Shown in pieces: positions 1 through 8,794 of a stretch of 57,500 nt of DNA. The stretch spans positions 1-57,500 of the forward strand of contig JAUIGE010000040.1 of NCBI GenBank assembly GCA_030430205.1. Direction: 5' to 3'. The notes beneath the pieces were generated by a model, which did no database searches, was not told where the DNA came from, and saw only the letters and a list, made by a program, of their open reading frames with translations. Source of the stretch: Bacteroidia bacterium. GTDB taxonomy: Bacteria; Bacteroidota; Bacteroidia; J057. Each line of letters starts with the position of its first letter. Within the stretch, counting starts at the first letter, position 1. A program made the position numbers and the translations under genes.

Positions 1-104
1 CAAGAAAAAAAGCTACCTTGAATCTCATGGAAAAGAACGACCGGACAAGCACTTGTCCACTTATTAATAATCCTATTTATTTTCACCAAAGCGGTCAACA
101 CTAA

Positions 105-659
105 TCAGGGATTCGCATCTATTCTCTCCTCTCTCCTCTCTCCTCTCTCCTCTCCTCTCCTCCCGCCTCTCGACCCCCTCCACACCACAAAAGCCAAAAA
201 CACCATGCCAGTCACCATGGCAATGCCCACTGTCCACATATTCATCATGAGATTTTTGGGATCCTGAGGGAAGGTCCCCTCCCCCCACAACTGAAGCTCA
301 GCTTCAGCGTCTTCCACAGCCTTGCTCCCTGAGCAGCTATTGGTCTCTTTGGCGGTAAACACCTTGTTGGCATATACCAGATAGCTTTTGCCTTTTTCAA
401 AAAGGACTCCACAGTTTTCCTTGAGAGGTGTTTTGAGATACAAAAGCGTATCTGTTGGCATCTTCCAACTTCTTTCTACCTGAAAAATATATTTATATCC
501 TCCTGACATCCAGTTGGTTTCTGCATTGATGACTTTGCCCACAAAGACAATGTCAGCTGCTGCATAAGCCGCTTGCGGGCTTTCTTTAGGTTGGCAGTCG
601 CAGGCCATTCCCAGGCCCCAGCCTATAAGCAAAAAACTGATAATCAAGCTTCTTTTCAT
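105..659 (-). CDS. TIMP/NTR-like secreted protein with C-terminal membrane anchor
   Basis: About 184 residues. A signal peptide (MKRSLIISFLLIGWGLGMA) is followed by Cys-Asp-Cys at the mature N-terminus and a beta-rich stretch with 'IVFVGKV' near residue 37 and more cysteines (about 83 and 109). This is the pattern of bacterial netrin/TIMP-like domains, whose roles are poorly known. Residues about 140-160 form a transmembrane helix, followed by an Arg/Glu-rich tail. That tail is encoded by a 7-bp tandem array at 123-174, so the C-terminus may have been remodelled by repeat growth. I chose the ATG directly before the signal peptide; an in-frame ATG five codons upstream gives a poorer N-terminus. 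The family call is by motif only. Confidence 0.65.
   Translation of the reverse strand: MKRSLIISFLLIGWGLGMACDCQPKESPQAAYAAADIVFVGKVINAETNWMSGGYKYIFQVERSWKMPTDTLLYLKTPLKENCGVLFEKGKSYLVYANKVFTAKETNSCSGSKAVEDAEAELQLWGEGTFPQDPKNLMMNMWTVGIAMVTGMVFLAFVVWRGSRGGRRGEERGERREERIDANP
123..174. repeat. 7-bp tandem array (TCTCTCC) inside a gene end
   Basis: Four copies of TCTCTCC are followed by two TCTCC units, then TCCCGCC and TCTCGAC. On the minus strand the array encodes the Arg/Glu tail of the TIMP-like protein. The word TCCCGCCTCTC recurs in the array at 55001-55033. Confidence 0.85.
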
Positions 660-791
660 AGGGTAAAGGTACAAAAAGCTTGTTATTCATCTATAGGCAA
701 AAGCCGCCATTCCAAACAAAAAAACGCAGGCCTAAGCCTGCGCATATATTTTCAAATCTCATTATAGAAATGATAGGGAAGAACTGCCCTC

Positions 792-1544
792 CTAATTTCC
801 CATAAGGTGCTGAAGACGCTCCATCTTCTTTTCAAGGCTCTTCATCTTTGCGGGATCGTTTTGGGCAGCCATGATTTCCTGCATAAAGTTATCCATGTCC
901 AGGATCTCAATGCCCGGATCTGGTGTAACATCTTTTTCAGAGACAGAAGTCTCTTCTACCATTGTATTCATGACCAGTTTTTTGCCGTTTTTGTCAGTCG
1001 AACTTACGCGCATCGGGAAGCCTTCCATGCCCATGGAAAACATTTTTTCCTTGATCTCATTGGTCATAGGAGAATTGATCGGGAAAAGGTCAGCTATGCT
1101 AAGCTTTATGTCTTTGGCAACCCAGGCAGTATAGCTGCCCTCAGAGTTGGTACCTGTGACTTTTTCGCAGCTTTGTCCATTGATGGTCTGTTTTTCCCCT
1201 GTCCATGTCATGGTTGCCGCTTTACTTTCTTTTTCCCCGCCCTGCTCCATTGCCATGCGCATTTGCGTGGCTATCATGGAGTTGCCGTTGAGGTTCAATT
1301 TGATGCCAAATTTCTCCCCTTTTTCTTCCATGATCATGATCATATCACCGCTTTTTCCATTCATAAACATGGTTGCAGTTTTGTTATCCAACTCAGGTAC
1401 CATTTTTACCTGATCACCTTTGACGGAAAATACCATTTTTCCAGGTCCATCTGAATTGGTCATGGTTACTTTTCCCTCAAACTGGGCAAAAGAGAAGGAA
1501 AAACTCAATAGGAGAATTGTAATAAACAGAGTTGTTTTTTTCAT
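792..1544 (-). CDS. DUF4412 domain protein, secreted
   Basis: A 250-residue protein with a clear signal peptide (MKKTTLFITILLLSFSFSFAQ), followed at once by 'FEGKVTM', the usual start of the DUF4412 domain of Bacteroidota. The middle is rich in Met, Lys and Gly and carries 'TINGQSCEKVTG' and 'GSYTAWVAKD', a strand pattern seen in this family. The C-terminus (about 210-250) looks helical and charged. Function is unknown; the protein is probably periplasmic or surface exposed. I moved the start 21 codons inside the longest open frame because the ATG at 1542-1544 directly precedes the signal peptide. It is divergent from the small lipoprotein gene at 1660. Confidence 0.75.
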   Translation of the reverse strand: MKKTTLFITILLLSFSFSFAQFEGKVTMTNSDGPGKMVFSVKGDQVKMVPELDNKTATMFMNGKSGDMIMIMEEKGEKFGIKLNLNGNSMIATQMRMAMEQGGEKESKAATMTWTGEKQTINGQSCEKVTGTNSEGSYTAWVAKDIKLSIADLFPINSPMTNEIKEKMFSMGMEGFPMRVSSTDKNGKKLVMNTMVEETSVSEKDVTPDPGIEILDMDNFMQEIMAAQNDPAKMKSLEKKMERLQHLMGN

Positions 1545-1659
1545 GGTTGGAATAATTGCTTTTTGTAAATTGAATGTGATTTTTGTTGCATTATACGAAA
1601 ATTGCAAGGTATTATTCTATCTTCGGACAGATTTTAAAACCCTTTTCAAATTTCTTTCT

Positions 1660-2055
1660 ATGCGTATCTTTTCTCTTATTTTTATTACAATAACCCTCTT
1701 TATTTCCTGTACAAGCCCTAAAACAGAAACCCAACCACAGGAAGCAGGAAGCCAGCAGGAGCCTGTTTCTCTCAATACCCGCCTGAAAGGCGCCTGGCAA
1801 AGTCTCGAAGATAGCATGTACCATATTCATTTCGAGGGAGAATACTATTTCTCTGGTTATGGTGAAGAGTTGGACCCCGCATCCCTTTTCGCGATTGTAG
1901 ATAGCTGTGATGCCTCTGCCACCCAAGGCGAGTATTTACAGGTAAAACTCGAAGACGGCACGCCCATGTGCTACAGCATCAGCAAGCTGACAGAAACAGA
2001 GTTGGAACTCATTTACCTCTCGCGTGGCAATACGCTCCGGTTTGTGAGGAGGTAG
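1660..2055 (+). CDS. Small lipoprotein, possibly lipocalin-like
   Basis: A 131-residue lipoprotein. Its N-terminus MRIFSLIFITITLFISC is a lipoprotein signal with the modified Cys at residue 17, followed by a polar Pro/Gln/Glu linker. The folded part has the sequence feel of small lipocalin-like domains of this phylum: 'LKGAWQSLEDS' at the start, alternating strands, and 'RGNTLRFVRR' at the end. Two internal Cys (in 'DSCD' and 'PMCY') could form a disulfide. It is a single gene with its own upstream gap; a 7-bp-type array starts immediately after its stop codon. No specific function can be assigned. Confidence 0.7.
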   Translation: MRIFSLIFITITLFISCTSPKTETQPQEAGSQQEPVSLNTRLKGAWQSLEDSMYHIHFEGEYYFSGYGEELDPASLFAIVDSCDASATQGEYLQVKLEDGTPMCYSISKLTETELELIYLSRGNTLRFVRR

Positions 2056-2058
2056 GAA

Positions 2059-2083
2059 GTTTCGGGTTTTGGGTAACAACTAG
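2059..2083. repeat. Short GTTTCGG-type heptamer array
   Basis: The 23 bases at 2059-2081 differ by one base from 37341-37363, within the long heptamer array upstream of panB. The units read GTTTCGG, GTTTTGG, GTAACAA. This shows that the arrays share sequence across the chromosome. Confidence 0.6.
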
Positions 2084-2099
2084 ACCTCATCATCTGCGA

Positions 2100-2368
2100 A
2101 TCAATGTCATTGAGCTAAAGAATCTTCTGGAGCGGATTGCGCGCAAGAGCCCACCCTTAGGCCGAAATCCGCTCCAACAATTCGTTTTTTTGCTGCTATA
2201 GCAGCTTGTAAAGACTTTTTGCTGCCAACAGCAGCCTGCATCTGCTTTTCTATGAAAAGCTGGCGCGGATGTAGCCTGCGCTGAACTCGATTCAGTGGCT
2301 CTTTCGCTGGCTTTTGGGTAATCCGCGCCGAGATGCAAGAGATGATATCTTTGCTTAATGACATTGAT
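2100..2368. repeat. REPIN-like structured intergenic element with inverted termini
   Basis: The ends at 2100-2121 and 2348-2368 are inverted repeats (one mismatch and one gap in 21). Inside are several hairpins: a perfect 11-bp stem 2128-2138/2166-2176 (arm TGGAGCGGATT), a 14-bp perfect palindrome at 2192-2205, a related small hairpin at 2221-2232, a 7-bp stem with a 3-nt loop at 2244-2260, and a perfect 9-bp stem 2262-2270/2321-2329 (arm GGCGCGGAT). The two halves have the same order (terminus, GCGGAT hairpin) in opposite orientation. That is the architecture of REP doublets (REPINs) or of a MITE. No protein is encoded. It fills most of the 406-base gap between the lipoprotein gene and prfC. 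Confidence 0.6.
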
Positions 2369-2416
2369 CCTCTATTCTGCAAATCCTCTAATCTACAAAT
2401 CTGCTAATCCACTAAT
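2369..2416. repeat. 8-bp tandem array (CTGCTAAT type)
   Basis: Six degenerate octamers: CCTCTATT, CTGCAAAT, CCTCTAAT, CTACAAAT, CTGCTAAT, CCACTAAT. The same octamer words recur at 33540-33579 upstream of bamD's 3' end. It lies just upstream of the prfC promoter box. Confidence 0.75.
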
Positions 2417-2422
2417 TTTCCC

Positions 2423-2430
2423 TATCTTTG
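2423..2430 (+). promoter_or_regulatory. Probable Bacteroidota -7 box for prfC
   Basis: TATCTTTG fits the TAnnTTTG -7 consensus of the Bacteroidota primary sigma factor. It lies 31 bases before the prfC ATG, directly after the octamer array. No clear -33 TTG is present at the usual spacing. Confidence 0.5.
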
Positions 2431-2461
2431 CGGCCTCAAAAAAGGATCGAAAGAATAGAGA

Positions 2462-4048
2462 ATGACATTTCAGGAAGAAATCAAGCGCAGGCGTACCTTC
2501 GCCATCATCAGTCACCCGGATGCGGGGAAGACCACTTTGACAGAAAAACTGCTCCTCTTTGGTGGAGCGATACAGGTGGCTGGCGCCGTGAAGTCCAATA
2601 AAATCAAACGGGACACTACTTCCGACTTTATGGAGATTGAACGACAGAGGGGAATCTCCGTGGCGACATCTGTGATGGGCTTTGAATACAAAGGCGTGAA
2701 AGTCAACATCCTGGATACCCCTGGCCACCAGGACTTTGCGGAAGATACCTACCGCACCCTCACCGCTGTAGACAGCGTCATCGTGGTCATTGACGTCGCC
2801 AAGGGCGTCGAGACACAGACAGAGAAACTCGTCGAAGTCTGTCGCATGCGCGATACCCCTGTTATCGTTTTCATCAATAAAATGGACCGCTACGGCAAGG
2901 ATGCCTTCGATCTGATCGATGAGATCGAGCAGAAGCTCGGACTCAATCCCCGACCGCTGAGCTGGCCCATTGGCATGGGGCCTGATTTCAAAGGCGTTTA
3001 CAACCTCTTTGAGCGAAACCTGGTGCTGTTCAACCCACATGGCAAACAGCGGGAGAAAGACGTAGTGAAGTTTCAGGACCTTTCGAATGAAAAACTCGAA
3101 AAACATATAGGCGGGGATGCTGCCGGACGCTTGCGCGAGGAGGTGGAAATGATTCAGGGAGTTTATCCGGATTTTGATAAAAATGAATACCTCTCGGGAG
3201 AGCTCTCACCCGTATTTTTTGGCAGTGCTGTCAACAATTTTGGGGTAAAAGAGCTATTGGATTGCTTTATCCAAATTGCACCATCGCCCCGTGCCAGCAA
3301 AACGGCAGAGCGCGAAATCAAGCCCGATGAGGAGCAATTCACAGGATTTGTCTTTAAAATCCACGCCAATATGGACCCCAAGCATCGGGACCGCCTCGCA
3401 TTTGTAAAGATCTGTTCAGGCACATTTGAAAGGGGAAAAAGCTACCGCCATGTGCGGCTGGGCAAAGACCTCCGCTTCAGCAATCCCACCACATTTATGG
3501 CATCCAAAAAATCTATCGTGGACGAAGCTTATCCCGGCGATATCGTCGGTTTGCACGATACAGGCAAATTCAAAATCGGTGATACCCTTACAGAGGGAGA
3601 AGAAATCCATTTTAATGGCATTCCGAGCTTTTCGCCTGAGATTTTCAAATACATCGAAAATGCTGACCCCATGAAGTCCAAGCAGCTTGCCAAAGGCATA
3701 GACCAGCTCATGGACGAGGGACTCGCCCAATATTTTGAGGTGGAAGCCACCAACCGCAAGATCATCGGCTGCGTAGGGCAGCTACAATTTGAGGTGATTC
3801 AATATCGCCTGGAGCATGAATACACGGCTTCCTGCCGCTGGGAAGCAGCAGACTTCTACAAAGCATGCTGGATCAGTTGGAAAAATGAGGAGGAATTTTC
3901 TACTTTCAAACGACGCAAAATGCGCAACCTTGCCCAGGACAAACATGGCAAATACGTCTACCTGGCGACCTCCGCCTGGGATCTGAATTCTACGCAGGAG
4001 CTATTTCCAGGCATAAAATTTCATTTTACAGATGAAGTAAAAAGGTAA
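2462..4048 (+). CDS. prfC: Peptide chain release factor 3
   Basis: Translational GTPase RF3, which recycles RF1/RF2 from the ribosome after termination. At 528 residues it has the full family length. The G1 loop HPDAGKTT is at residues 18-25, followed by the RF3-typical '[15 protein letters not shown]', switch region '[10 protein letters not shown]', G3 DTPGH at 85-89 and G4 NKMD at 139-142. The C-terminal half has the domain II and III features ('[15 protein letters not shown]'). The presence of RF3 rather than EF-G or TetM is shown by the G1 context and length. It is monocistronic, with a TATCTTTG box 31 bases upstream. It converges on the TPR lipoprotein gene with a gap of 30 bases. Confidence 0.97.
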   Translation: MTFQEEIKRRRTFAIISHPDAGKTTLTEKLLLFGGAIQVAGAVKSNKIKRDTTSDFMEIERQRGISVATSVMGFEYKGVKVNILDTPGHQDFAEDTYRTLTAVDSVIVVIDVAKGVETQTEKLVEVCRMRDTPVIVFINKMDRYGKDAFDLIDEIEQKLGLNPRPLSWPIGMGPDFKGVYNLFERNLVLFNPHGKQREKDVVKFQDLSNEKLEKHIGGDAAGRLREEVEMIQGVYPDFDKNEYLSGELSPVFFGSAVNNFGVKELLDCFIQIAPSPRASKTAEREIKPDEEQFTGFVFKIHANMDPKHRDRLAFVKICSGTFERGKSYRHVRLGKDLRFSNPTTFMASKKSIVDEAYPGDIVGLHDTGKFKIGDTLTEGEEIHFNGIPSFSPEIFKYIENADPMKSKQLAKGIDQLMDEGLAQYFEVEATNRKIIGCVGQLQFEVIQYRLEHEYTASCRWEAADFYKACWISWKNEEEFSTFKRRKMRNLAQDKHGKYVYLATSAWDLNSTQELFPGIKFHFTDEVKR

Positions 4049-4078
4049 TCTGTAGGAAAGCAGGCCGACTGTTTTTGC

Positions 4079-4813
4079 CTATTTCAAATATTCCTCATAC
4101 AATTTTACGACTTCCTCATCTTCGAGGTATTTGGCCCAATTGACGATTTGGCGGGCCACTTCTTTATTTTCAGGGCCGTCCAGGTCAAATGCAAGGCGAT
4201 ATAGGGCGAGGCCATATTTCTGGTAATCGCTGCCTTTTTGAGGATAGCCATCCTCTATATAGACAGAGCCAAAATCAAATGAGGTCATACCAATGCGTAG
4301 CATTTCCTTCACGATAGCCTGGCGATTTTCTTCGCTGCCATCCAGGCTGATGCTTTGGGCCACGCTTTCCTGAGCGTCGGGGATATTGCCCAAATTAAAG
4401 TGAGCCATGGCCTTCATTTTAAAATACGCAGGATTGCTGGGGTCGGCATCAGAGGCTTTCTGGGACCATTCAAGCGCATCTTTAAAACGGTTGCAGTAAT
4501 AATAAGCTCGTGCAAGAGCGGGAGCAGCAGCAGCCGAATAATTGGGATCAATTTTTACGGCATTCTCCAGGTAAAAAGAAGCCTGATTGGCTTCAAGCTG
4601 GGCTCCTTCATAATCTTCGGCTGCCACAAAGGCCTCCATTTTTGTCAAAAAGGCTGTTCCCTTGTCCAATTGCTCTTTGGGAGATTCCTGGCTTGCAGAA
4701 GCCTGGGGTGAAGCAGTCCCATTTTGTGAATTTTGGTTTTGGCTTTGCTGGTCTTGCTTACAAGATGTCAGTAGCAGGCTACTCAGGAGAAAAAGGAAAG
4801 CTAATCGGAACAT
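4079..4813 (-). CDS. TPR-containing lipoprotein
   Basis: A 244-residue lipoprotein. The signal MFRLAFLFLLSSLLLTSC has a canonical lipobox with Cys18. A 35-residue Gln/Ser/Asn-rich linker follows, then helical repeats. TPR-like helices are clear around residues 88-145 ('YSAAAAPALARAYYYCNRF', 'NPAYFKMKAMAHFNLGNI'). It is probably anchored in the outer membrane or periplasm as a scaffold; no partner is indicated. The 5' leader contains the long inverted repeat that may also terminate ndk transcription. Confidence 0.75.
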   Translation of the reverse strand: MFRLAFLFLLSSLLLTSCKQDQQSQNQNSQNGTASPQASASQESPKEQLDKGTAFLTKMEAFVAAEDYEGAQLEANQASFYLENAVKIDPNYSAAAAPALARAYYYCNRFKDALEWSQKASDADPSNPAYFKMKAMAHFNLGNIPDAQESVAQSISLDGSEENRQAIVKEMLRIGMTSFDFGSVYIEDGYPQKGSDYQKYGLALYRLAFDLDGPENKEVARQIVNWAKYLEDEEVVKLYEEYLK

Positions 4814-4825
4814 AATCTGGGAGTT

Positions 4826-4894
4826 AAAAATGGAAATCTGGATATAAAAATTGCTGTTGCTCTTTTCAAAATTACAAAATCCAGATTTCCATTT
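4826..4894 (-). terminator. Long-stem hairpin after ndk
   Basis: A perfect 16-bp inverted repeat (4828-4843 and 4879-4894) with a 35-base loop. Read on the minus strand it follows the ndk stop and ends in a short T run, so it can act as an intrinsic terminator. It also lies in the leader of the TPR lipoprotein gene. Confidence 0.5.
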
Positions 4895-4902
4895 CCTCTT
4901 TT

Positions 4903-5304
4903 TTAGTTAAAAAAGAAAGCAGCCTCGCCGCGCGCGTTCTCATCGGAATCGGATCCGTGAATAGCGTTGGCGTCGATAGACTTGGCAAAACGCTGACGAA
5001 TGGTGCCTTCGGCAGCTTCGGCAGGATTGGTTGCGCCAATCAGTTTGCGGAAGTCTTCAACTGCATTTTCCTTCTGCAAAACCATAGGAACACAAGGTCC
5101 GCTGGTCATGAATTCAACGAGGTCATTGTAAAAAGGACGTGCTTTATGTACTTCATAGAAAGCACCTGCCTGCTCCTTGCTCATGTGAATTTGCTTCATT
5201 TCAAGCACTTTGAAGCCAGCCTGGATGATCTGGTCAATAATTTTACCGGTATGGCCATTGCCTACCGCGTCTGGTTTGATGATGGTTAGTGTTATATTAC
5301 TCAT
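4903..5304 (-). CDS. ndk: Nucleoside diphosphate kinase
   Basis: This enzyme transfers the gamma phosphate of ATP to other nucleoside diphosphates through a phosphohistidine. The protein has 133 residues, slightly short of the usual 140-150. The N-terminus [17 protein letters not shown] is canonical. '[16 protein letters not shown]' and the catalytic-histidine segment 'NAIHGSDS' near the C-terminus are intact. I chose the ATG at 5302-5304 because homologues start just before the 'LTIIKPDAV' strand; the open frame extends another 37 codons upstream but would overlap the leader of the divergent DHH gene. Confidence 0.97.
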   Translation of the reverse strand: MSNITLTIIKPDAVGNGHTGKIIDQIIQAGFKVLEMKQIHMSKEQAGAFYEVHKARPFYNDLVEFMTSGPCVPMVLQKENAVEDFRKLIGATNPAEAAEGTIRQRFAKSIDANAIHGSDSDENARGEAAFFFN

Positions 5305-5390
5305 TTCGTATTCAAATTTGGCCGCAAAGCTACTTTCCCCTACCCGATTATCCAATGTTTTTTGCATTTTGCGACCAAATAGAAGCATAT

Positions 5391-6392
5391 ATGCCGGTAT
5401 ACGAACTGGAAGCAATTTCAGAATTATTAGACAGCCCTAAAAAGATATCCATTGTGATGCATCAGCGCCCCGATGGCGACGCCATCGGCTCTGCATTGGG
5501 CCTTGCCCATTATTTGAAGCAGTTGGGGCATGAAATCCGCGTGGTCACGCCCACCGACTATCCCGACAACCTCAAATGGTTGCCTGGGACGGAAGAGGTC
5601 ATCATAGGGCCAGAAGGCCCCGCAACCAAAATGATCCAGTCAGCCGATGTGCTGATGTGCCTGGATTTCAATGACTTGCGGCGCATAGAGCCGCTCGATG
5701 ATGCCGCCCGGCAGGTGCCTGCCCGCATCATGATAGACCATCATAGAGACCCTAAAGACGATTTTACCCATACATTTTGGGACGACGAAGCTTCCTCCAC
5801 GGCCGAGATGATCTATCGTCTCATGGACCAAAGAGGTGAATTGAGCCTGCTCAATCAGGAGATAGCTACCTGCCTGTACACAGGTACGGCCACAGATACG
5901 GGTTCTTTCCGCTTCCCGGCGACCAGTTCGGCAGTCTACCGCATGGCGGCAGATTTTTTGGATGCCGGCGCCAGCCCCAGCAAAATACATGAGGCTTTGT
6001 ACAGCAATGATCCCGAAAAACGGCTGCGCCTGCTCGGGCATGCCCTCGCCAATAGATTGGTTGTTTTACCAGAATATCATAGTGCGTATATTAGACTTAA
6101 CAAAGAAGACGTTGAGCAGTTTGATATACAAAGCGGCGATACCGAAGGGCTCGTAAACTATTGTCTCAGCATAAAAGGCATCAATTTTGGCGCATTTATG
6201 ATTGATAAAGACGATATGGTGAAAATGAGTTTTCGCAGCAAAGGCGACTTCTCTGCCCAGCAAGTGGCGCTATTGTTTGATGGTGGAGGCCATTTTCACG
6301 CTTCAGGAGGGCGAAGCAAGGACAGCCTGGTAGAGACCGAGAGGAAGTTGCTTGAGATCATTAGTTCCAAAAAAGAAGAATTGAATTACTGA
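5391..6392 (+). CDS. DHH-family phosphoesterase (NrnA-like)
   Basis: A 333-residue DHH/DHHA1 phosphoesterase of the bifunctional oligoribonuclease/PAP phosphatase (NrnA) type. It degrades 2-5 nt RNA fragments and possibly 3'-phosphoadenosine 5'-phosphate. Metal-binding motifs are complete: 'DGDAIGSA' (Asp28, Asp30), 'CLDFND' near 90-94, DHH at 116-118, and a DHHA1 GGGH at about 298-301. The start chosen gives [13 protein letters not shown]. The stop codon overlaps the start of the FKBP gene (TGATG), so the two are probably translationally coupled. Distinguishing NrnA from cyclic-di-nucleotide phosphodiesterase activity needs biochemistry. Confidence 0.9.
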   Translation: MPVYELEAISELLDSPKKISIVMHQRPDGDAIGSALGLAHYLKQLGHEIRVVTPTDYPDNLKWLPGTEEVIIGPEGPATKMIQSADVLMCLDFNDLRRIEPLDDAARQVPARIMIDHHRDPKDDFTHTFWDDEASSTAEMIYRLMDQRGELSLLNQEIATCLYTGTATDTGSFRFPATSSAVYRMAADFLDAGASPSKIHEALYSNDPEKRLRLLGHALANRLVVLPEYHSAYIRLNKEDVEQFDIQSGDTEGLVNYCLSIKGINFGAFMIDKDDMVKMSFRSKGDFSAQQVALLFDGGGHFHASGGRSKDSLVETERKLLEIISSKKEELNY

Positions 6393-6889
6393 TGAGCATA
6401 CTTTGGAAAACATTAATGGGTAGCATGTTGCTGAGTATGGCCTGCATTGGCAATGACAAGCAACTCACACAAACCGCAGACCAGGTTCAAGCCTCTGAGC
6501 CTATCCCTATGGCTATCGCGCATGAGCCATTTCAAATAGCAGATTCTTTAGCCATCATCAGGCTTGAAGGTGAGGTGAAGTTGTATTTTGTGGAAAAGGG
6601 TGACGGCCCTGTAGCAGACAAAAATGATTTTGTAGAAGTACACTATCATGGCATGCTCTCAGATGGAAAAGTCTTTGATAGCTCTTATGACAGGGCTCAG
6701 ACAGTAGAATTGAGTATGCAAACCCTGATAGATGGCTTGCGGATTGCCTTGATGGAAGTGCCAAAAGGCAGCAAGGTAAAAGTGATAGTGCCCGCCCCTT
6801 TAGCCTATGGTGACAGCACCCCTCCCAACTCCATTATTCCACCCAACGCAGACCTCATCTTCGACGTTGAGGTTTTAGGTATTCGATAA
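6392..6889 (+). CDS. FKBP-type peptidyl-prolyl isomerase lipoprotein
   Basis: A 165-residue lipoprotein with one FKBP domain. The signal ends in 'LLSMAC' (Cys18). A 45-residue linker leads to the FKBP fold: 'VEVHYHGMLSDGKVFDSSYDR', then 'GLRIALMEVPKGSKVKVIV', 'LAYGDSTPPNSIIPPNADL' and 'FDVEVLGI'. It catalyses proline cis-trans isomerisation of envelope proteins. Gliding-associated GldI is also an FKBP lipoprotein in this phylum; this gene could be a relative but is not in a gliding context. It starts by overlap with the DHH gene. Confidence 0.9.
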   Translation: MSILWKTLMGSMLLSMACIGNDKQLTQTADQVQASEPIPMAIAHEPFQIADSLAIIRLEGEVKLYFVEKGDGPVADKNDFVEVHYHGMLSDGKVFDSSYDRAQTVELSMQTLIDGLRIALMEVPKGSKVKVIVPAPLAYGDSTPPNSIIPPNADLIFDVEVLGIR

Positions 6890-6915
6890 AGGATTTTTTA
6901 AAAAGCCGATTCATC

Positions 6916-7671
6916 ATGAAATCATTTATTTTCATTCTCTGTTTGTTGCTCGGATTTTCTAGTACAAGCTGGGGACAGTTGAGCGAAAAAGAAGGAGATT
7001 TGCGTGGATTTGGGATGGGTTTTCACTTGAGCTCGCGGGGTTTGGGTTCTGACTTTCGGTACCTTTACGGTACACCTGGCAGCAACTGGCTTTTCGGCTT
7101 GCGTGCTTATGGGCTAAAATCTGCCCGTGAGACCAAAATTGAATCTCAATTTCAGGATCGCGGCTCCCGCTATGTCTTTGGCAAGCTCAACCGCCTCATG
7201 GTACTTACCCCCTATGCAGGCTTACAACGTGAATGGGTACCCAGACGCGAAGGGGCCTACCTGCGTTTAAGCGGCTCCCTGGAGATCGGGCCAGCACTGG
7301 GTTTGTTACGCCCCTACTACCTTGATATTTTTGTCCCTTCCCCTATTTATCAGCAATTAGGGACACCAGAGCCACAGCCATACAATCCTGACCAACATTC
7401 CTATGTGGACATCGTGGGCGTTTCGAGTGTGTTCAACTCGGGATTTGGCAAAGTCAACCTCCACCCGGGTGTGAGCCTGCGCGCAGCAGCGCTTTTGGAT
7501 TTTGCCCAAAAGGATTCTTACATCAATGGCCTGGAATTAGGCGCCAATCTGGATTTTTTCTTTTCAGATGTCCCCCTGATGGCAAAAGTCAATAACCCAC
7601 GCATGTTCCTGGCTATCACTTTGGGGGCAGTCCTGGGAAATAGCTGGACTACGGCAGAAGTAGAAAAATAA
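6916..7671 (+). CDS. Outer-membrane-like beta protein, unknown function
   Basis: A 251-residue protein with signal peptide MKSFIFILCLLLGFSSTSWG, then alternating hydrophobic and polar strands rich in Gly, Tyr and Arg ('GLGSDFRYLYG', 'LTPYAGLQREWVPRR', 'LRLSGSLEIGPALG'). This is consistent with a small outer-membrane beta-barrel, but I do not recognise a named family. It sits between the FKBP gene (26-base gap) and lipA (30-base gap), in the same orientation, so it may be cotranscribed. Confidence 0.6.
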   Translation: MKSFIFILCLLLGFSSTSWGQLSEKEGDLRGFGMGFHLSSRGLGSDFRYLYGTPGSNWLFGLRAYGLKSARETKIESQFQDRGSRYVFGKLNRLMVLTPYAGLQREWVPRREGAYLRLSGSLEIGPALGLLRPYYLDIFVPSPIYQQLGTPEPQPYNPDQHSYVDIVGVSSVFNSGFGKVNLHPGVSLRAAALLDFAQKDSYINGLELGANLDFFFSDVPLMAKVNNPRMFLAITLGAVLGNSWTTAEVEK

Positions 7672-7675
7672 GCCC

Positions 7676-7683
7676 TATATTTG
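7676..7683 (+). promoter_or_regulatory. Possible -7 box for lipA
   Basis: TATATTTG matches TAnnTTTG and lies 18 bases before the lipA ATG. No convincing -33 element is seen, so this is tentative. Confidence 0.35.
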
Positions 7684-7701
7684 AAGCCTAATTTTTCCAA
7701 A

Positions 7702-8595
7702 ATGACTCTTTCAAAAACCATTAACATACAATCTCTGACAGCCAAAAATTTGCCGGGCAACGGCAAGCGTCCGAGCTGGCTCCGAGTGAAATTGCCCTAT
7801 GGAGAAAACTACAGCAATCTCCAAAAGCTTGTAACAGAGCAGCAATTGCATACTGTCTGCCAAAGTGCGCGCTGTCCCAATATGGGAGAGTGTTGGGGTG
7901 CTGGCACGGCTACTTTCATGATTTTGGGAAATACCTGTACGAGGTCCTGCTCTTTTTGCGCAGTGGCTACCGGCAGAGCCACTGGCCTGGATACAGAAGA
8001 ACCCAAAAGGGTGGCAGAAGCAGTTCAGAAAATGGGCGTCAAGCACGCTGTCATCACCTCGGTCAACCGGGATGAACTGAAAGACAGTGGCGCAGGAATC
8101 TGGGCCGAAACCATACGCGAAGTGCGTAAGGCAAGTCCCCAAACGACCATGGAAACCCTGATCCCGGATGTAAAATCCCGCTGGGATGCGCTGAAATTGA
8201 TTACGGACGAAAAGCCGGAAATCATCTCCCACAATATGGAAACGGTGAAAAGGCTTTACCGAAGGGTACGCCCACAAGCCAAGTATGACCGAAGCCTGGA
8301 GCAGATCCAACGCACCAAAGATGCGGGGATACGTACAAAATCCGGCTTTATGCTGGGTCTAAGCGAAACCGTAGAAGAAGTCTACGAGTTGATTTCCGAT
8401 CTTGCAGCCCATGGCTGTGATGTCCTCAGCATAGGCCAGTACCTTCAACCTACCAAGATGCACCTCCCTGTGCATGAATTTGTTCACCCCGACCTGTTCG
8501 AGCATTATAAAGCATACGCCTACGAACAAGGGATGAAATATGTAGAGAGTGGCCCATTGGTGCGATCCAGTTATCACTCGGAGAGAGGGTTGTAA
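7702..8595 (+). CDS. lipA: Lipoyl synthase
   Basis: This radical SAM enzyme inserts two sulfurs into octanoylated carrier domains. At 297 residues it has the normal length. The auxiliary cluster motif is C53-x4-C58-x5-C64, the radical SAM motif is C79-x3-C83-x2-C86 ('CTRSCSFC'), and the C-terminal 'VRSSYHSE' carries the serine that ligates the auxiliary cluster. The ATG at 7702 is preferred over an upstream TTG at 7681. No lipB is adjacent, so the lipoylation partner lies elsewhere. Confidence 0.97.
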   Translation: MTLSKTINIQSLTAKNLPGNGKRPSWLRVKLPYGENYSNLQKLVTEQQLHTVCQSARCPNMGECWGAGTATFMILGNTCTRSCSFCAVATGRATGLDTEEPKRVAEAVQKMGVKHAVITSVNRDELKDSGAGIWAETIREVRKASPQTTMETLIPDVKSRWDALKLITDEKPEIISHNMETVKRLYRRVRPQAKYDRSLEQIQRTKDAGIRTKSGFMLGLSETVEEVYELISDLAAHGCDVLSIGQYLQPTKMHLPVHEFVHPDLFEHYKAYAYEQGMKYVESGPLVRSSYHSERGL

Positions 8596-8794
8596 GGAAG
8601 AGCTTCGGGCTTTGGCCTTATCCTTGGCAGGAGGATTTCTGTGTAACAGAATCCTTGAATTGACCTTCGATTAAACTCCTAAATATTCCTAATTTAGAGG
8701 CTGCATATTTCCTCATTAATGATAGCAAGAGGAAATTTGTGTCATATCGGTATTAATAGTTATTTTACGAAATCATTCTTTTAAAATAAGCCGC

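Noticed and set aside
2-67. Possible 3' end of a gene entering from the left edge
   Set aside because: One plus-strand frame is open to a stop at 65-67, but only 21 codons are visible and none resemble a known C-terminus; a second frame is also open. An inverted repeat GGACAAG/CTTGTCC at 44-59 may be a terminator, but no T run follows.
807-1454. Long open frame antisense to the DUF4412 gene
   Set aside because: It mirrors the codon pattern of the real gene, has no family features and no plausible start context.
8632-8656. Hairpin downstream of lipA
   Set aside because: Short imperfect stem without a T run, so no support as terminator.
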